From contig NZ_MSCM01000001.1 of the NCBI RefSeq assembly GCF_002954665.1, forward strand, positions 209,183 to 273,182: a DNA stretch of 64,000 nt. The letters run 5' to 3'. The notes under the pieces were generated by a model that made no database searches, was not told the DNA's origin, and saw nothing but the letters and a program-made list of their open reading frames with translations. The position numbers and the translations under genes were made by a program. Source of the stretch: Polaribacter glomeratus (GTDB taxonomy: Bacteria > Bacteroidota > Bacteroidia > Flavobacteriales > Flavobacteriaceae). Positions 56,858-64,000 of the stretch are shown here, piece after piece (the first letter of the stretch is position 1; the number at the start of each line of letters is the position of its first letter).

Positions 56858-57358
56858 ATGAAAAAATTTATTTTAGTAATAACTTTAGCGTTAGTTTCAA
56901 TGGTTAGTTTTGGTCAAAATCCTTTAGGAGTAGGCTCAAATCAATTTAATGTTGGTGTAGGATTGTCAGATTGGGGCGTTCCAATTTATGTAGGTTTAGA
57001 TCATGGAATTAGTAAAGACTTAACCCTTGGAGGTGAGATTTCTTACCGTTCTTATAATGAGAGATATGATAACAATAAATATGATCATAGCATCATGGGT
57101 TTTTCAGGAAACTTAAACTACCATTTTAACAGTGCATTAAACATGTCTAAAGAATGGGATTTTTATGCAGGTCCAAATTTAGGCTTCTATGTTTGGAATT
57201 CTCCAGATGGTTATAATGGTAATCGTAAATCTGGTTTAGGTTTAGGAGCTCAACTTGGTTTTAGATATTATTTATCTAATAAAGTAGGTTTAAATCTTGA
57301 ATTTGGAGGTGGAAATGCTTTTTCTGGAGGAAAATTCGGCCTTACTTTTAAACTATAA
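56858..57358 (+). CDS. Outer-membrane beta-barrel protein
   Basis: A 166-residue protein with a Sec signal peptide (FILVITLALVSMVSFGQ) and an eight-strand barrel pattern: alternating polar/aromatic strands such as NVGVGLSDWGVPIYVGLDHG, LTLGGEISYRSYNE, LGLGAQLGFRYYL and a terminal strand GGKFGLTFKL ending in an aromatic-hydrophobic pattern. It is OmpX/porin-like; the function is unknown. Transcribed from promoter B, ended by the terminator at 57368. Confidence 0.85.
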   Translation: MKKFILVITLALVSMVSFGQNPLGVGSNQFNVGVGLSDWGVPIYVGLDHGISKDLTLGGEISYRSYNERYDNNKYDHSIMGFSGNLNYHFNSALNMSKEWDFYAGPNLGFYVWNSPDGYNGNRKSGLGLGAQLGFRYYLSNKVGLNLEFGGGNAFSGGKFGLTFKL

Positions 57359-57367
57359 AACACAAAT

Positions 57368-57416
57368 AAAAAGCCTAAAACATTGAAGAATATTTTAATG
57401 TTTTAGGCTTTTTTGT
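57368..57416 (+). terminator. Rho-independent terminator of the beta-barrel gene
   Basis: Seventeen-base perfect stem (57368-57384 with 57397-57413), 12-nt loop, T-run after. Confidence 0.92.
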
Positions 57417-57498
57417 TTTTATAAATATCTTTGTTAAAATGCCTTTGGATTTAATAAGGAAATAGACGTTATAAAATAAATTTAAATTATAATTTTTT

Positions 57499-57710
57499 AT
57501 AAACAAAATAATAGGAATTACAATTACCATCATTGCAGTACTAATGATTATGTATACTGGGTTTAAGTATGCAACCAAAAAAAAGTAGTAGCTATAGGTG
57601 ATCTGCAAATAAGCATAGAAAAAAATCATCCCGTAAAATGGTCGCCAGCAGTTGGTGCAGTTTTATTGATTGGCGGAATTATAATTATTGCGGTTGATAA
57701 AAAAAAATAA
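57499..57710 (+). pseudogene. Frameshifted small two-span membrane protein
   Basis: Two overlapping protein-like frames join at an A8 tract (57577-57584). First frame: NKIIGITITIIAVLMIMYTG, a membrane span, then FKYATKKK and stop. Second frame: VVAIGDLQISIEKNHPVKWS, then PAVGAVLLIGGIIIIAVDKKK (span, basic tail), stop at 57708. One more A would restore a single 70-residue protein. The expected start codon is ATA (57499) instead of ATG. I recall similar small proteins in flavobacteria. Two lesions favour a pseudogene over programmed slippage. Confidence 0.7.
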
Positions 57711-57824
57711 CTTAATTTAGTGGTTTACTCTTAAAGCCGTTGCTTAAAGTTATATCCCAAAATCAGATAAAAAAGAGAACTCCCTTTGTTTTTAAAAAAA
57801 TTATTTTACCAATAAAAACGAAAG

Positions 57825-58016
57825 ATGAATGAAAATTTAAGTAACAAAAAGCAAGGTTGGCAAGAAATAAAAGCGGTTTTAAAGCGAAAGTTTGCCAAGC
57901 TTACAGATAACGATTTACTACTTATTGAAGGCAAAGAGGATGAAATGCTAAACCGGCTTCAAAAAAAACTAGGTAAAACGAAAGAGGAAATTAAAAAAAT
58001 TATTGCTCAACTATAA
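57825..58016 (+). CDS. CsbD-like stress protein
   Basis: A 63-residue hydrophilic protein with the CsbD pattern: GWQEIKAVLKRKFAKLTDND followed by LLLIEGKEDEMLNRLQKKLGKTKEEIKKII (quoted as LLLIEGKEDEML and LQKKLGKTKEE). CsbD proteins are general-stress proteins of unknown mechanism. Its upstream region has a CTTTG box and only a weak resemblance to the second AraC half-site (AAAGTTATATCC), so I do not count it as a regulon member. Terminator follows. Confidence 0.85.
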   Translation: MNENLSNKKQGWQEIKAVLKRKFAKLTDNDLLLIEGKEDEMLNRLQKKLGKTKEEIKKIIAQL

Positions 58017-58090
58017 TTTTAATAATTCTTTAAGATTTATTAGAAAAAAAAATAACAGCAAATTTAATTTGCAAATTGGTTTTTAAACAA

Positions 58091-58128
58091 AAAAAATATC
58101 GGCACTCTAAATGCTGATATTTTTTTTG
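58091..58128 (+). terminator. Rho-independent terminator of the CsbD-like gene
   Basis: Stem AATATCGGCA / TGCTGATATT (one G-T pair) extended by A/T, 7-nt loop, then eight T. Confidence 0.9.
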
Positions 58129-58212
58129 TTTAAAAATTAGATTAAATCTTATTTTTTTCACTTAAAGTTATTGGCAATTAATGAGTTGTGTTAGTTTTTT
58201 AAAACTGTTAAT

Positions 58213-58278
58213 ATGTGAATTATGCAATTCTTCATCAAAATTATGTAAGGCTTTTAGTTTCTTAAGTATGCACTTTTG
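58213..58278 (+). promoter_or_regulatory. Candidate AraC-type promoter, site C (ice-binding/OmpA operon)
   Basis: Half-sites TGTGAATTATGCAAT and TCAAAATTATGTAAG, 21 bp apart, then CTTTTG with the G at 58278. Same 66-nt geometry as A, B and D. Leader about 30 nt to the ATG at 58315. Confidence 0.75.
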
Positions 58279-58314
58279 TGGTATGAAAACTATTTCATAT
58301 TAATAATTAAAAAA

Positions 58315-59877
58315 ATGAAAATCAAAATAATATTTTTATCCCTAGTAATAATATGTATTGCTTTTTTTACTAGTTGCGCAGAAGATGATTTCGTTGAAGT
58401 CGATGGTCTTTGCCCGGTTGTAATACCCGTAAACCCTTTAGATGGAGCAATTAATGTCCCTTTAAATAAGATTATTATAGCAAAATTTAATGAAAAGATG
58501 AATGTTTCAACAATTTCGAAAACTTCATTTACTTTAGAAACTGCAGGAGTTATAATAGATGGTACTGTTACTTATTCAGATACAGATTCAACAGCAATTT
58601 TTACACCTTCGTCACTTCTTATTAGTCAAACTGTGTATACAGCAAGAGTTAAAAGAGCTGCAAAAGATTTAACAGGTAATGCTTTGCAAGAAGATCTTGT
58701 TTGGTCATTTACAACGGTTCCTCCTTTACCAAAGGTTACTGTTGCGGTTATTTCAAATCCAACAATTGGTGGTAGTTCAACAATTGGTGGCTCTACAAGT
58801 ACTTCTGCTTTATTTGATGTTGGTACAAATGTTACAGTAACAGCAACTGCCGCAAATCCTGGATATTCTTTTGTTAATTGGACTGTTGCAGGCGTGCAAA
58901 TGTCTACCAACTCGAATTACACTTTTGAGTTAAAAGCAAACACGAATTTAGTTGCTAATTTTAGAGCAATTGTAACTGGTGGTTTTATTTTAAACGTAGT
59001 GGCACAAAACGGCACCGTATTAAGAAATCCAGATAAAACTTCTTATAATAATGGAGATTCTGTACTACTTACTGCAACACCAAATTCAAATTATAGTTTT
59101 ACTTCTTGGTCTGATGACGCTTCTGGAAATAATAGTACAGTAACTGTAATAATGAATTCTAATAAAAATGTAACGGCTAATTTTGCCAATACAGGTGTTA
59201 TTGTAGGTCCTGGCGTAATAAATTTAGGAAAAGCGGGTGATTTTGTTTTATTATCAAAAACAGGAATCTCAACAACAGGAACTACGCAAGTTAATGGTAA
59301 TGTTGGTGTGAGTCCAAATGGGCAAACTGGTCTTACAGGATTTTCACAAACAATAGATGCTTCAGGCGAATTTTCAACATCAAGTTTTGTAAGCGGAAAA
59401 ATATATGCAGCAGATTATGCGCCACCAACTCCAGCTTATGTATCAACTGCAATTTCAGATCAAGAAACAGCTTTTACAACTGCAAATGGTTTAACAACCA
59501 ATGTTATTGTTGATTTAGGTGCAGGTAATATTAGTGGTAGAACTTTAACACCTGGTTTATATAAATGGGGAACAGGACTTTTAATTACAAACCAAGGTGT
59601 AACGCTTTCAGGAGGACCAAATGATACATGGGTTTTTCAAATCTCTGCTGATTTTACAATTGAGAATAATGCTAAAATTTTATTGTCTGGCGGTGCTCAA
59701 GCAAAAAATATTTTCTGGATAACTCAAACTCAAGCATTGCTTGGATCAAATGTTGACTTTAAAGGAAATGTGATTGCTAAAACACTAATCTCTGTAAATA
59801 CAGGAACAAATGTTTTAGGAATATTATTATCACAAACTGCAATTACACTTAACGCAAGTACAATCGTTAAACCTTAA
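58315..59877 (+). CDS. Lipoprotein with Big_5, InlB-repeat-like and ice-binding (DUF3494) domains
   Basis: A 520-residue surface lipoprotein: signal and lipobox (IICIAFFTSCA), an SbsA-type Ig (Big_5) domain (VIPVNPLDGAINVPLNKIII, ALQEDLVWSFTTVPP), two InlB-B-type repeats (YSFVNWTVAGV and YSFTSWSDDASG, each ending VANF/TANF), and a C-terminal DUF3494 ice-binding-like beta-helix (INLGKAGDFVLLSKTGIST, NVGVSPNG, VDLGAGNISGRTLTPGLYKW, WVFQISADFTI, NIFWITQTQALLG). I start at ATG 58315; an upstream ATG at 58276 lies in the promoter. DUF3494 proteins bind ice or act as adhesins. Promoter C drives it, with the OmpA-like gene downstream. Confidence 0.9.
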   Translation: MKIKIIFLSLVIICIAFFTSCAEDDFVEVDGLCPVVIPVNPLDGAINVPLNKIIIAKFNEKMNVSTISKTSFTLETAGVIIDGTVTYSDTDSTAIFTPSSLLISQTVYTARVKRAAKDLTGNALQEDLVWSFTTVPPLPKVTVAVISNPTIGGSSTIGGSTSTSALFDVGTNVTVTATAANPGYSFVNWTVAGVQMSTNSNYTFELKANTNLVANFRAIVTGGFILNVVAQNGTVLRNPDKTSYNNGDSVLLTATPNSNYSFTSWSDDASGNNSTVTVIMNSNKNVTANFANTGVIVGPGVINLGKAGDFVLLSKTGISTTGTTQVNGNVGVSPNGQTGLTGFSQTIDASGEFSTSSFVSGKIYAADYAPPTPAYVSTAISDQETAFTTANGLTTNVIVDLGAGNISGRTLTPGLYKWGTGLLITNQGVTLSGGPNDTWVFQISADFTIENNAKILLSGGAQAKNIFWITQTQALLGSNVDFKGNVIAKTLISVNTGTNVLGILLSQTAITLNASTIVKP

Positions 59878-59892
59878 AAAAAGAATAGGTAA

Positions 59893-59916
59893 CCCTCGCC
59901 AATAATTAGGCGAGGG
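59893..59916 (+). terminator. GC-rich hairpin between ice-binding and OmpA genes
   Basis: Eight-base perfect stem CCCTCGCC / GGCGAGGG with an 8-nt loop, no long T-run: probably partial termination or mRNA protection giving unequal amounts of the two proteins. Confidence 0.65.
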
Positions 59917-59961
59917 ATTTACTAAAAAAAAACAACAAGTATTAAAAAACTTAATTCATAA

Positions 59962-62004
59962 ATGATGAAAAATAGTACAACCTTAAAAAAAGGATTAAAT
60001 AGTGCGATTTCCTACAAAAAGGCTATTAGAAGTCTTGTTCTTGGAGTCTTAATTTTTACAGGAGTAGATGCAACGCTTCAAGCACAAGAAGTTGCAAAAG
60101 AATACTCGAAACCTTCTTGGTATTTTGGACTAGCAGGTGGTGCAAACTTTAATTTTTATAATGGTTCAACCAATCAATTAACGGCAAGTTTTACACCTCC
60201 AGTAGTTTTTCATAAAGGAAACGGTATTGGTTTGTTTTTGGCACCGAGTATCGAATATTATAAATCAGATACAAGATTCGGTTTTATAGTACAAGCAGGA
60301 TTGGATAGTCGTAAAGCAGCTTTTGATCAACAATTTACAGACTGTAATTGTCCAGCAGACTTGACTACAAATTTAAATTACATTACCATAGAACCTAGTT
60401 TGCGTTTTGCGCCATTTAAATCTGGTTTTTATTTATACGGTGGACCAAGATTTGCTTTTAACATAGACAAAGCATTTACGTATAAGCAAGGAATTAATCC
60501 TGCTTTTCCAAATCAAATAGCACCAGAAAATGAAACTGGAGATTTAAGCAACGTAGAAAAAACTGTTATTTCTATGCAAATTGGTGCAGGTTATGACATT
60601 CCGCTTTCGAAAGCAAACACTAAAACGCAATTGGTGCTTTCGCCTTTTGTTTCTTTTCATCCTTATTTTGGCCAAAATCCGCGTTCAATAGAAACTTGGA
60701 ATGTAACGACTGCAAGAGCTGGTTTAGTACTTAAAATTGGAAGCGGACGTGAAATTTTGCCAGTAGAAGAAGAGGTAGTAAAAATAGTAATGCCTAAAGT
60801 TGAATTTAACGTAAATGCGCCCATTAATATTCCTGGAGAAATTACGGTAACAGAAACATTTCCGTTAAGTAATTATATTTATTTTGATGAAAAAGAAACT
60901 AAGATTTCAGAACGTTATGTGTTGTTAAATAAAAATCAAGTAGGTGATTTTAAAGAAGATCAAGTAGAAATATTTGCTCCCAATACAGCATTGCAAGGTC
61001 GCTCGAAACGCGAAATGACGGTGTATTACAATGTTTTAAATATTCTTGGAAGCAGAATGCAAGAGAATCCAAATTCAAAGATCACTTTGGTTGGATCATC
61101 AGAAAAAACAGCTATCGAAGCAAAAACAATGGCTGAATCTGTAAAGACGTATTTGGTAACTATTTTTGGAATTAATGCTTCAAGAATAGAAACAAAAGGT
61201 CTTATAAAATCGAACACAATCGTTAAAACGCAACAAAACTCTAAAGAACTTGAATTGATGCAAGAAGATAACCGCAGAGTTGCTGTTCAAAGTAATTCGC
61301 CAGAGTTGTTAATGGAGTTTCAAAGTGGCCCAAATGCTGCTTTAAAAACTGTTCAAATTATTACGATTCAAGAAGAGCCTATTTCTAGTTTTGTTGTTTT
61401 TAATGTTGATGGTGCAACTGAAGCTTTTAGCACTTGGAAACTAGAACTTACAGATGCAAACGGAAAGGTTCAATATCACGGTCCTTTTACAGATGAAGAA
61501 GTAAAAATATCTGGAAACGCTATTTTAGGTACTAATCCCGAAGGTGATTATAAAGTAAAAATGATTGGTACAGATAAAACAGGCGAAATTGTAACGAAAG
61601 AAACCAATGCGCATATAATAGCTTGGACGCCTTCTAAAGTTGAAGAAGGTATGAGATTTAGTATTATTTATGAATTTGATGATGCTAAAGCGATTGAAAT
61701 GTATCATAAATATTTATCAGAAGTGGTAGCACCTAAAATCCCGGCAAACTCAAATGTTATCGTTCAAGGTCATACAGATACTATTGGAGAAGCAGTTTAT
61801 AATGAAAAATTATCCTTGGCTAGAGCAAATGATGTAAAAGCTATTTTGCAAAATAGTGTCTCTAAACTAGGTACAAAAAACGTAAAATTTGACATTATAG
61901 CGTACGGAGAAAATGAAGATTCAGCTCCTTTTGGAAATAATTCGCCAGAAGAACGTTCTTACAACAGAACTGTAATTATTGATGTTATTTCGCTTAAAAA
62001 TTAA
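59962..62004 (+). CDS. OmpA-family outer-membrane protein
   Basis: A 680-residue protein with a long signal region ending DATLQAQE, an N-terminal beta-barrel (SWYFGLAGGANFNFYNGS, LRFAPFKSGFYLYGGPRFAF), a middle domain with a first OmpA-like periplasmic segment (KITLVGSSEKTAIEAKTMAE), and a C-terminal OmpA peptidoglycan-binding domain (SNVIVQGHTDTIGEAVYNEK, LARANDVKAIL, ENEDSAPFGNNSPEERSYNR). It anchors outer membrane to peptidoglycan. Start may be ATG 59962 or 59965. It shares promoter C with the ice-binding gene 84 bp upstream, which suggests the two act together at the surface. Confidence 0.9.
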   Translation: MMKNSTTLKKGLNSAISYKKAIRSLVLGVLIFTGVDATLQAQEVAKEYSKPSWYFGLAGGANFNFYNGSTNQLTASFTPPVVFHKGNGIGLFLAPSIEYYKSDTRFGFIVQAGLDSRKAAFDQQFTDCNCPADLTTNLNYITIEPSLRFAPFKSGFYLYGGPRFAFNIDKAFTYKQGINPAFPNQIAPENETGDLSNVEKTVISMQIGAGYDIPLSKANTKTQLVLSPFVSFHPYFGQNPRSIETWNVTTARAGLVLKIGSGREILPVEEEVVKIVMPKVEFNVNAPINIPGEITVTETFPLSNYIYFDEKETKISERYVLLNKNQVGDFKEDQVEIFAPNTALQGRSKREMTVYYNVLNILGSRMQENPNSKITLVGSSEKTAIEAKTMAESVKTYLVTIFGINASRIETKGLIKSNTIVKTQQNSKELELMQEDNRRVAVQSNSPELLMEFQSGPNAALKTVQIITIQEEPISSFVVFNVDGATEAFSTWKLELTDANGKVQYHGPFTDEEVKISGNAILGTNPEGDYKVKMIGTDKTGEIVTKETNAHIIAWTPSKVEEGMRFSIIYEFDDAKAIEMYHKYLSEVVAPKIPANSNVIVQGHTDTIGEAVYNEKLSLARANDVKAILQNSVSKLGTKNVKFDIIAYGENEDSAPFGNNSPEERSYNRTVIIDVISLKN

Positions 62005-62033
62005 ATAGTAGAACAAAGAATTAAAATTTTTAC

Positions 62034-62068
62034 AAAAGATAGCGATTTAGGTCGCTATCTTTTTTTTA
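62034..62068 (+). terminator. Rho-independent terminator of the OmpA gene
   Basis: Twelve-base stem AAAAGATAGCGA / TCGCTATCTTTT, 6-nt loop, T-run. Confidence 0.93.
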
Positions 62069-62126
62069 CGCGAATATTTTATTTTTAAGGAATAAAATTT
62101 ATACTTTTTAGTTGTATTTTTATGGT

Positions 62127-62729
62127 ATGGATTTATTTTCTTCGGATAACATAACAAATATTTTGCCTTTTGATGGCGTTACTAATTATCATGGTGTAAT
62201 TCTAGATAAAGAAAAAGCCGATTTTTATTATCAGCAATTATTAGAAAACATCAACTGGAAAAATGATGAAGCAATTATTTTTGGTAAAAAAATTATCACC
62301 AAAAGAAAAGTTGCTTGGTATGGCGAATCCGAATATTCGTATACCTATTCTAAAGTAACAAAAACGGCAAATATCTTTACAAAAGAATTAGTAGAACTTA
62401 AAGAAATTATAGAAAAAGAAAGTGGCGAAACGTATAATTCGTGCCTTTTAAATTTATATCATTCTGGTGATGAAGGAATGGCATATCATTCCGATGGAGA
62501 AAAAATGTTGAAGAAAAACGGCGCAATAGCGTCACTTTCTTTAGGAGCAGAACGCAAGTTTTCTTTTAAACACAAAGAAAGTAAACAAAGAATTGATGTT
62601 ATTTTAGAAAGAGGAAGTTTACTCGTTATGAAAAAAGACACACAAACTAACTGGTTACACAGATTGCCACCCACTAAAAAAGTAAATTCACCACGAATTA
62701 ATTTAACGTTTAGAACCGTAGAAATCTAA
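62127..62729 (+). CDS. AlkB-like 2-oxoglutarate/Fe(II) dioxygenase
   Basis: A 200-residue AlkB-family protein that removes alkyl lesions from DNA or RNA bases by oxidative demethylation. The iron ligands are the His and Asp of YHSDGE and the His of NWLHRLPP; the 2-oxoglutarate-binding Arg is in SPRINLTFR. The nucleotide-recognition lid is KRKVAWYGESEYSYTYS. I chose ATG 62127 (DLFSSDN); an upstream TTG at 62112 is in frame but gives an unusual N-terminus. Monocistronic. Confidence 0.9.
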   Translation: MDLFSSDNITNILPFDGVTNYHGVILDKEKADFYYQQLLENINWKNDEAIIFGKKIITKRKVAWYGESEYSYTYSKVTKTANIFTKELVELKEIIEKESGETYNSCLLNLYHSGDEGMAYHSDGEKMLKKNGAIASLSLGAERKFSFKHKESKQRIDVILERGSLLVMKKDTQTNWLHRLPPTKKVNSPRINLTFRTVEI

Positions 62730-62778
62730 GTTTCATCTAGCAAATAGAACCTCTTTAAATTATTTTTCAAAAAGACGT

Positions 62779-62808
62779 TTTAACACCCTAAAATAGTTTG
62801 TACTTTTG
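62779..62808 (+). promoter_or_regulatory. Promoter of the pseudouridine-synthase gene
   Basis: -7 box TACTTTTG (62801-62808), with a weak TTTA at -33. Leader of about 12 nt to the TTG start. Confidence 0.7.
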
Positions 62809-62825
62809 CATAAAATTATTTTCTT

Positions 62826-63716
62826 TTGGACAATACAAAACAATCATCTATAAACTTAAATAAGTACATAAGTTCTTCAGGAATTTGCTCACGCAGAGAA
62901 GCAGAAAAATTTATAACAGAAGGCAGAGTTACCATTAACGGTAAAGCAACGCAATTGGGAAACAGAGTTGCCAAAAAAGATGTTGTAAAACTAGACGGCC
63001 GCCTTGTTGAGCCAAAAAATATGACCTTATATATTGCCCTAAATAAACCCGTTGGAGTCGTTTCTACTACGGATGAAAGAGAGCCAGATAATATCATAGA
63101 ATTTATGAATTATCCAGAGCGCTTGTTTCCAATTGGGCGTTTAGACAAACCATCCGAAGGATTAATTTTCTTAACAAATGACGGCGATATCGTCAATAAA
63201 ATTTTACGTGCAGGTAATAATCACGAAAAAGAATATTTTGTTTCTGTAGATAAATCAATTACCGATGATTTTATGGAGCAAATGGCAAACGGAATTCCTA
63301 TTTTAGGAACCGTAACTAAAAGATGTTCCATAGAAAAAATAAGTGATAAAATATTTAAAATTATTTTAACGCAAGGTTTAAATCGTCAAATTCGTAGAAT
63401 GTGCGAGTATTTAGATTATGAAGTTACCAAGTTAAAACGAACCAGAATCATGAATGTAGAGCTTGGTTATCTGCAAACAGGAGATTGGCGAGAATTGACA
63501 GACGAGGAAATGAAAGAAATTAATAAAATGATTTCTGAATCGTCCAAAACCGAAGAAGCTTCTACTGAAGAGAAGCCAAAAGCTACAAAACTGAAAAGAA
63601 ATAGCACGCCAGCAAAAAATGATTTCAATAAAAAGAGTGCTTCTTTTAGAAAATTATCACCTAAAAATAAAACGAATAACTCTGGTGGTTATTCATCAAA
63701 AAAGAAACATAGATAA
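62826..63716 (+). CDS. rluF: 23S rRNA pseudouridine synthase (RluF-like)
   Basis: A 296-residue RsuA/RluB/RluE/RluF-family enzyme. N-terminal S4 RNA-binding domain ([20 protein letters not shown]), catalytic domain with the aspartate in [20 protein letters not shown], and the closing motif [16 protein letters not shown] of the RluF type (U2604). The C-terminal 60 residues are Lys/Ser-rich and disordered, as in Bacteroidota homologues. Start codon is TTG. The dispersed repeat starts 6 bp after the stop. Confidence 0.9.
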   Translation: MDNTKQSSINLNKYISSSGICSRREAEKFITEGRVTINGKATQLGNRVAKKDVVKLDGRLVEPKNMTLYIALNKPVGVVSTTDEREPDNIIEFMNYPERLFPIGRLDKPSEGLIFLTNDGDIVNKILRAGNNHEKEYFVSVDKSITDDFMEQMANGIPILGTVTKRCSIEKISDKIFKIILTQGLNRQIRRMCEYLDYEVTKLKRTRIMNVELGYLQTGDWRELTDEEMKEINKMISESSKTEEASTEEKPKATKLKRNSTPAKNDFNKKSASFRKLSPKNKTNNSGGYSSKKKHR

Positions 63717-63721
63717 TTTTT

Positions 63722-63810
63722 GGGCGTTTCCTTTCGGGTCAGGCTTTACATTTCAATCTTTTTTATTTAAAAAAAAATAAAAAAGGATTTCCATTTCAAT
63801 CCTTAACGCG
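63722..63810. repeat. Dispersed palindromic repeat element, copy 2
   Basis: About 90 bp with the same ends as the copy at 12670: GGGCGTTTCCTTTCGGG, GGCTTTACATTTCAATC, a T-run and A-run hairpin, then GATTTCCATTTCAATCC and TTAACGC. Located 6 bp after the pseudouridine-synthase stop, where it may also serve as 3' hairpin. Confidence 0.75.
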
Positions 63811-63891
63811 CATATTTGCTACTTAAAGCTGTGCGTTCACTTTTTCATTTTTTATAACACTTCATTTTATTTCTCAATTCTTAAATAGTAC

Positions 63892-63899
63892 TATCTTTG
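63892..63899 (+). promoter_or_regulatory. -7 box of a gene beyond the right edge
   Basis: TATCTTTG followed by CC, a perfect TAnnTTTG. Downstream there is an 11-codon frame at 63906 (MKRNLFVLKSF) and a GTG at 63964 open to the edge; which of these is real cannot be told from 100 bp. Confidence 0.55.
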
Positions 63900-64000
63900 C
63901 CAACAATGAAACGAAATTTATTTGTTTTAAAATCATTTTAAAATACGTAAAACAGAGAATAAAGTGGCAACGCTGGTTTTTAATTTTGTAATTAATTTTA

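Noticed and set aside
57577..57584. Programmed frameshift at the A8 tract
   Set aside because: The upstream frame also lacks a start codon (ATA at the expected place), so decay is simpler; kept only as an alternative in the finding.
57720..57824. Fifth AraC-type promoter before the CsbD-like gene
   Set aside because: Only the second half-site is weakly similar (AAAGTTATATCC) and the first is not; spacing is off by one. Not counted.
58276..58314. Upstream ATG (58276) as start of the ice-binding lipoprotein
   Set aside because: It overlaps the TTTG of promoter C and puts 13 residues before a normal lipoprotein signal peptide.

Overview
The window looks like chromosomal DNA of a marine, probably cold-adapted flavobacterium (Bacteroidota, Flavobacteriaceae, Polaribacter-like). 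The evidence is AT-rich sequence, promoters with the Bacteroidota -7 box TAnnTTTG, almost no Shine-Dalgarno sequences, gene families typical of the group (DUF3467 behind rpoC, HTCS and sulfatase remnants, KduI/KduD, NagB-LmbE fusion), and an ice-binding-protein-like (DUF3494) gene. The genus is inference; the family-level placement is fairly safe.

Layout. 1-12.5 kb is housekeeping: a DUF3857/transglutaminase protein cut by the left edge, uvrA, a PspC-like protein, a K+ channel, an RmlD-like reductase, two tandem AGCS symporters, a helix-hairpin-helix protein and an acyl-CoA dehydrogenase. 12.6-28.1 kb is the information-processing block: rpsU (with a very strong Shine-Dalgarno), a Xer recombinase, hpf, tRNA-Thr/Tyr/Gly/Thr, tuf, tRNA-Trp, secE-nusG-rplK-rplA-rplJ-rplL-rpoB-rpoC and a DUF3467 gene. 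28.1-31.7 kb has an esterase, an acyltransferase, aroC and tRNA-Ser. 31.7-34.9 kb is a decaying minus-strand polysaccharide-utilisation locus (CBM9-like protein, broken esterase, DUF6250-like lipoprotein, sulfatase C-terminus joined to an HTCS N-terminus).

35-48 kb is a sugar-acid and amino-sugar catabolic region: a LacI regulator, kduI-kduD-DUF4861, a second LacI regulator, and a six-gene operon (sugar-1-P nucleotidyltransferase, NahK-like kinase, NAD-dependent epimerase, FucP/NagP-like transporter, Gfo/Idh oxidoreductase, NagB-LmbE fusion). Both operons carry the same perfect 26-bp palindrome at their promoters. Together they could process the unsaturated uronate and the N-acetylhexosamine released from a glycosaminoglycan-like polymer. 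A degenerate second copy of the NahK-like gene lies downstream.

49-62 kb looks like an envelope/stress island built around an AraC-type protein, a multi-PAS hybrid histidine kinase and a stand-alone receiver. Four promoters here (upstream of a secreted Lys/His-rich protein, YtxH-AI-2E, a beta-barrel protein, and the ice-binding/OmpA pair) share one 66-nt architecture: two direct half-sites with a 21-bp period placed at a fixed distance before TTTG. I regard this as the most interesting undescribed element: a candidate regulon of the local AraC/kinase module. The window ends with an AlkB-like dioxygenase, an RluF-like pseudouridine synthase and a dispersed palindromic repeat that also occurs upstream of rpsU.
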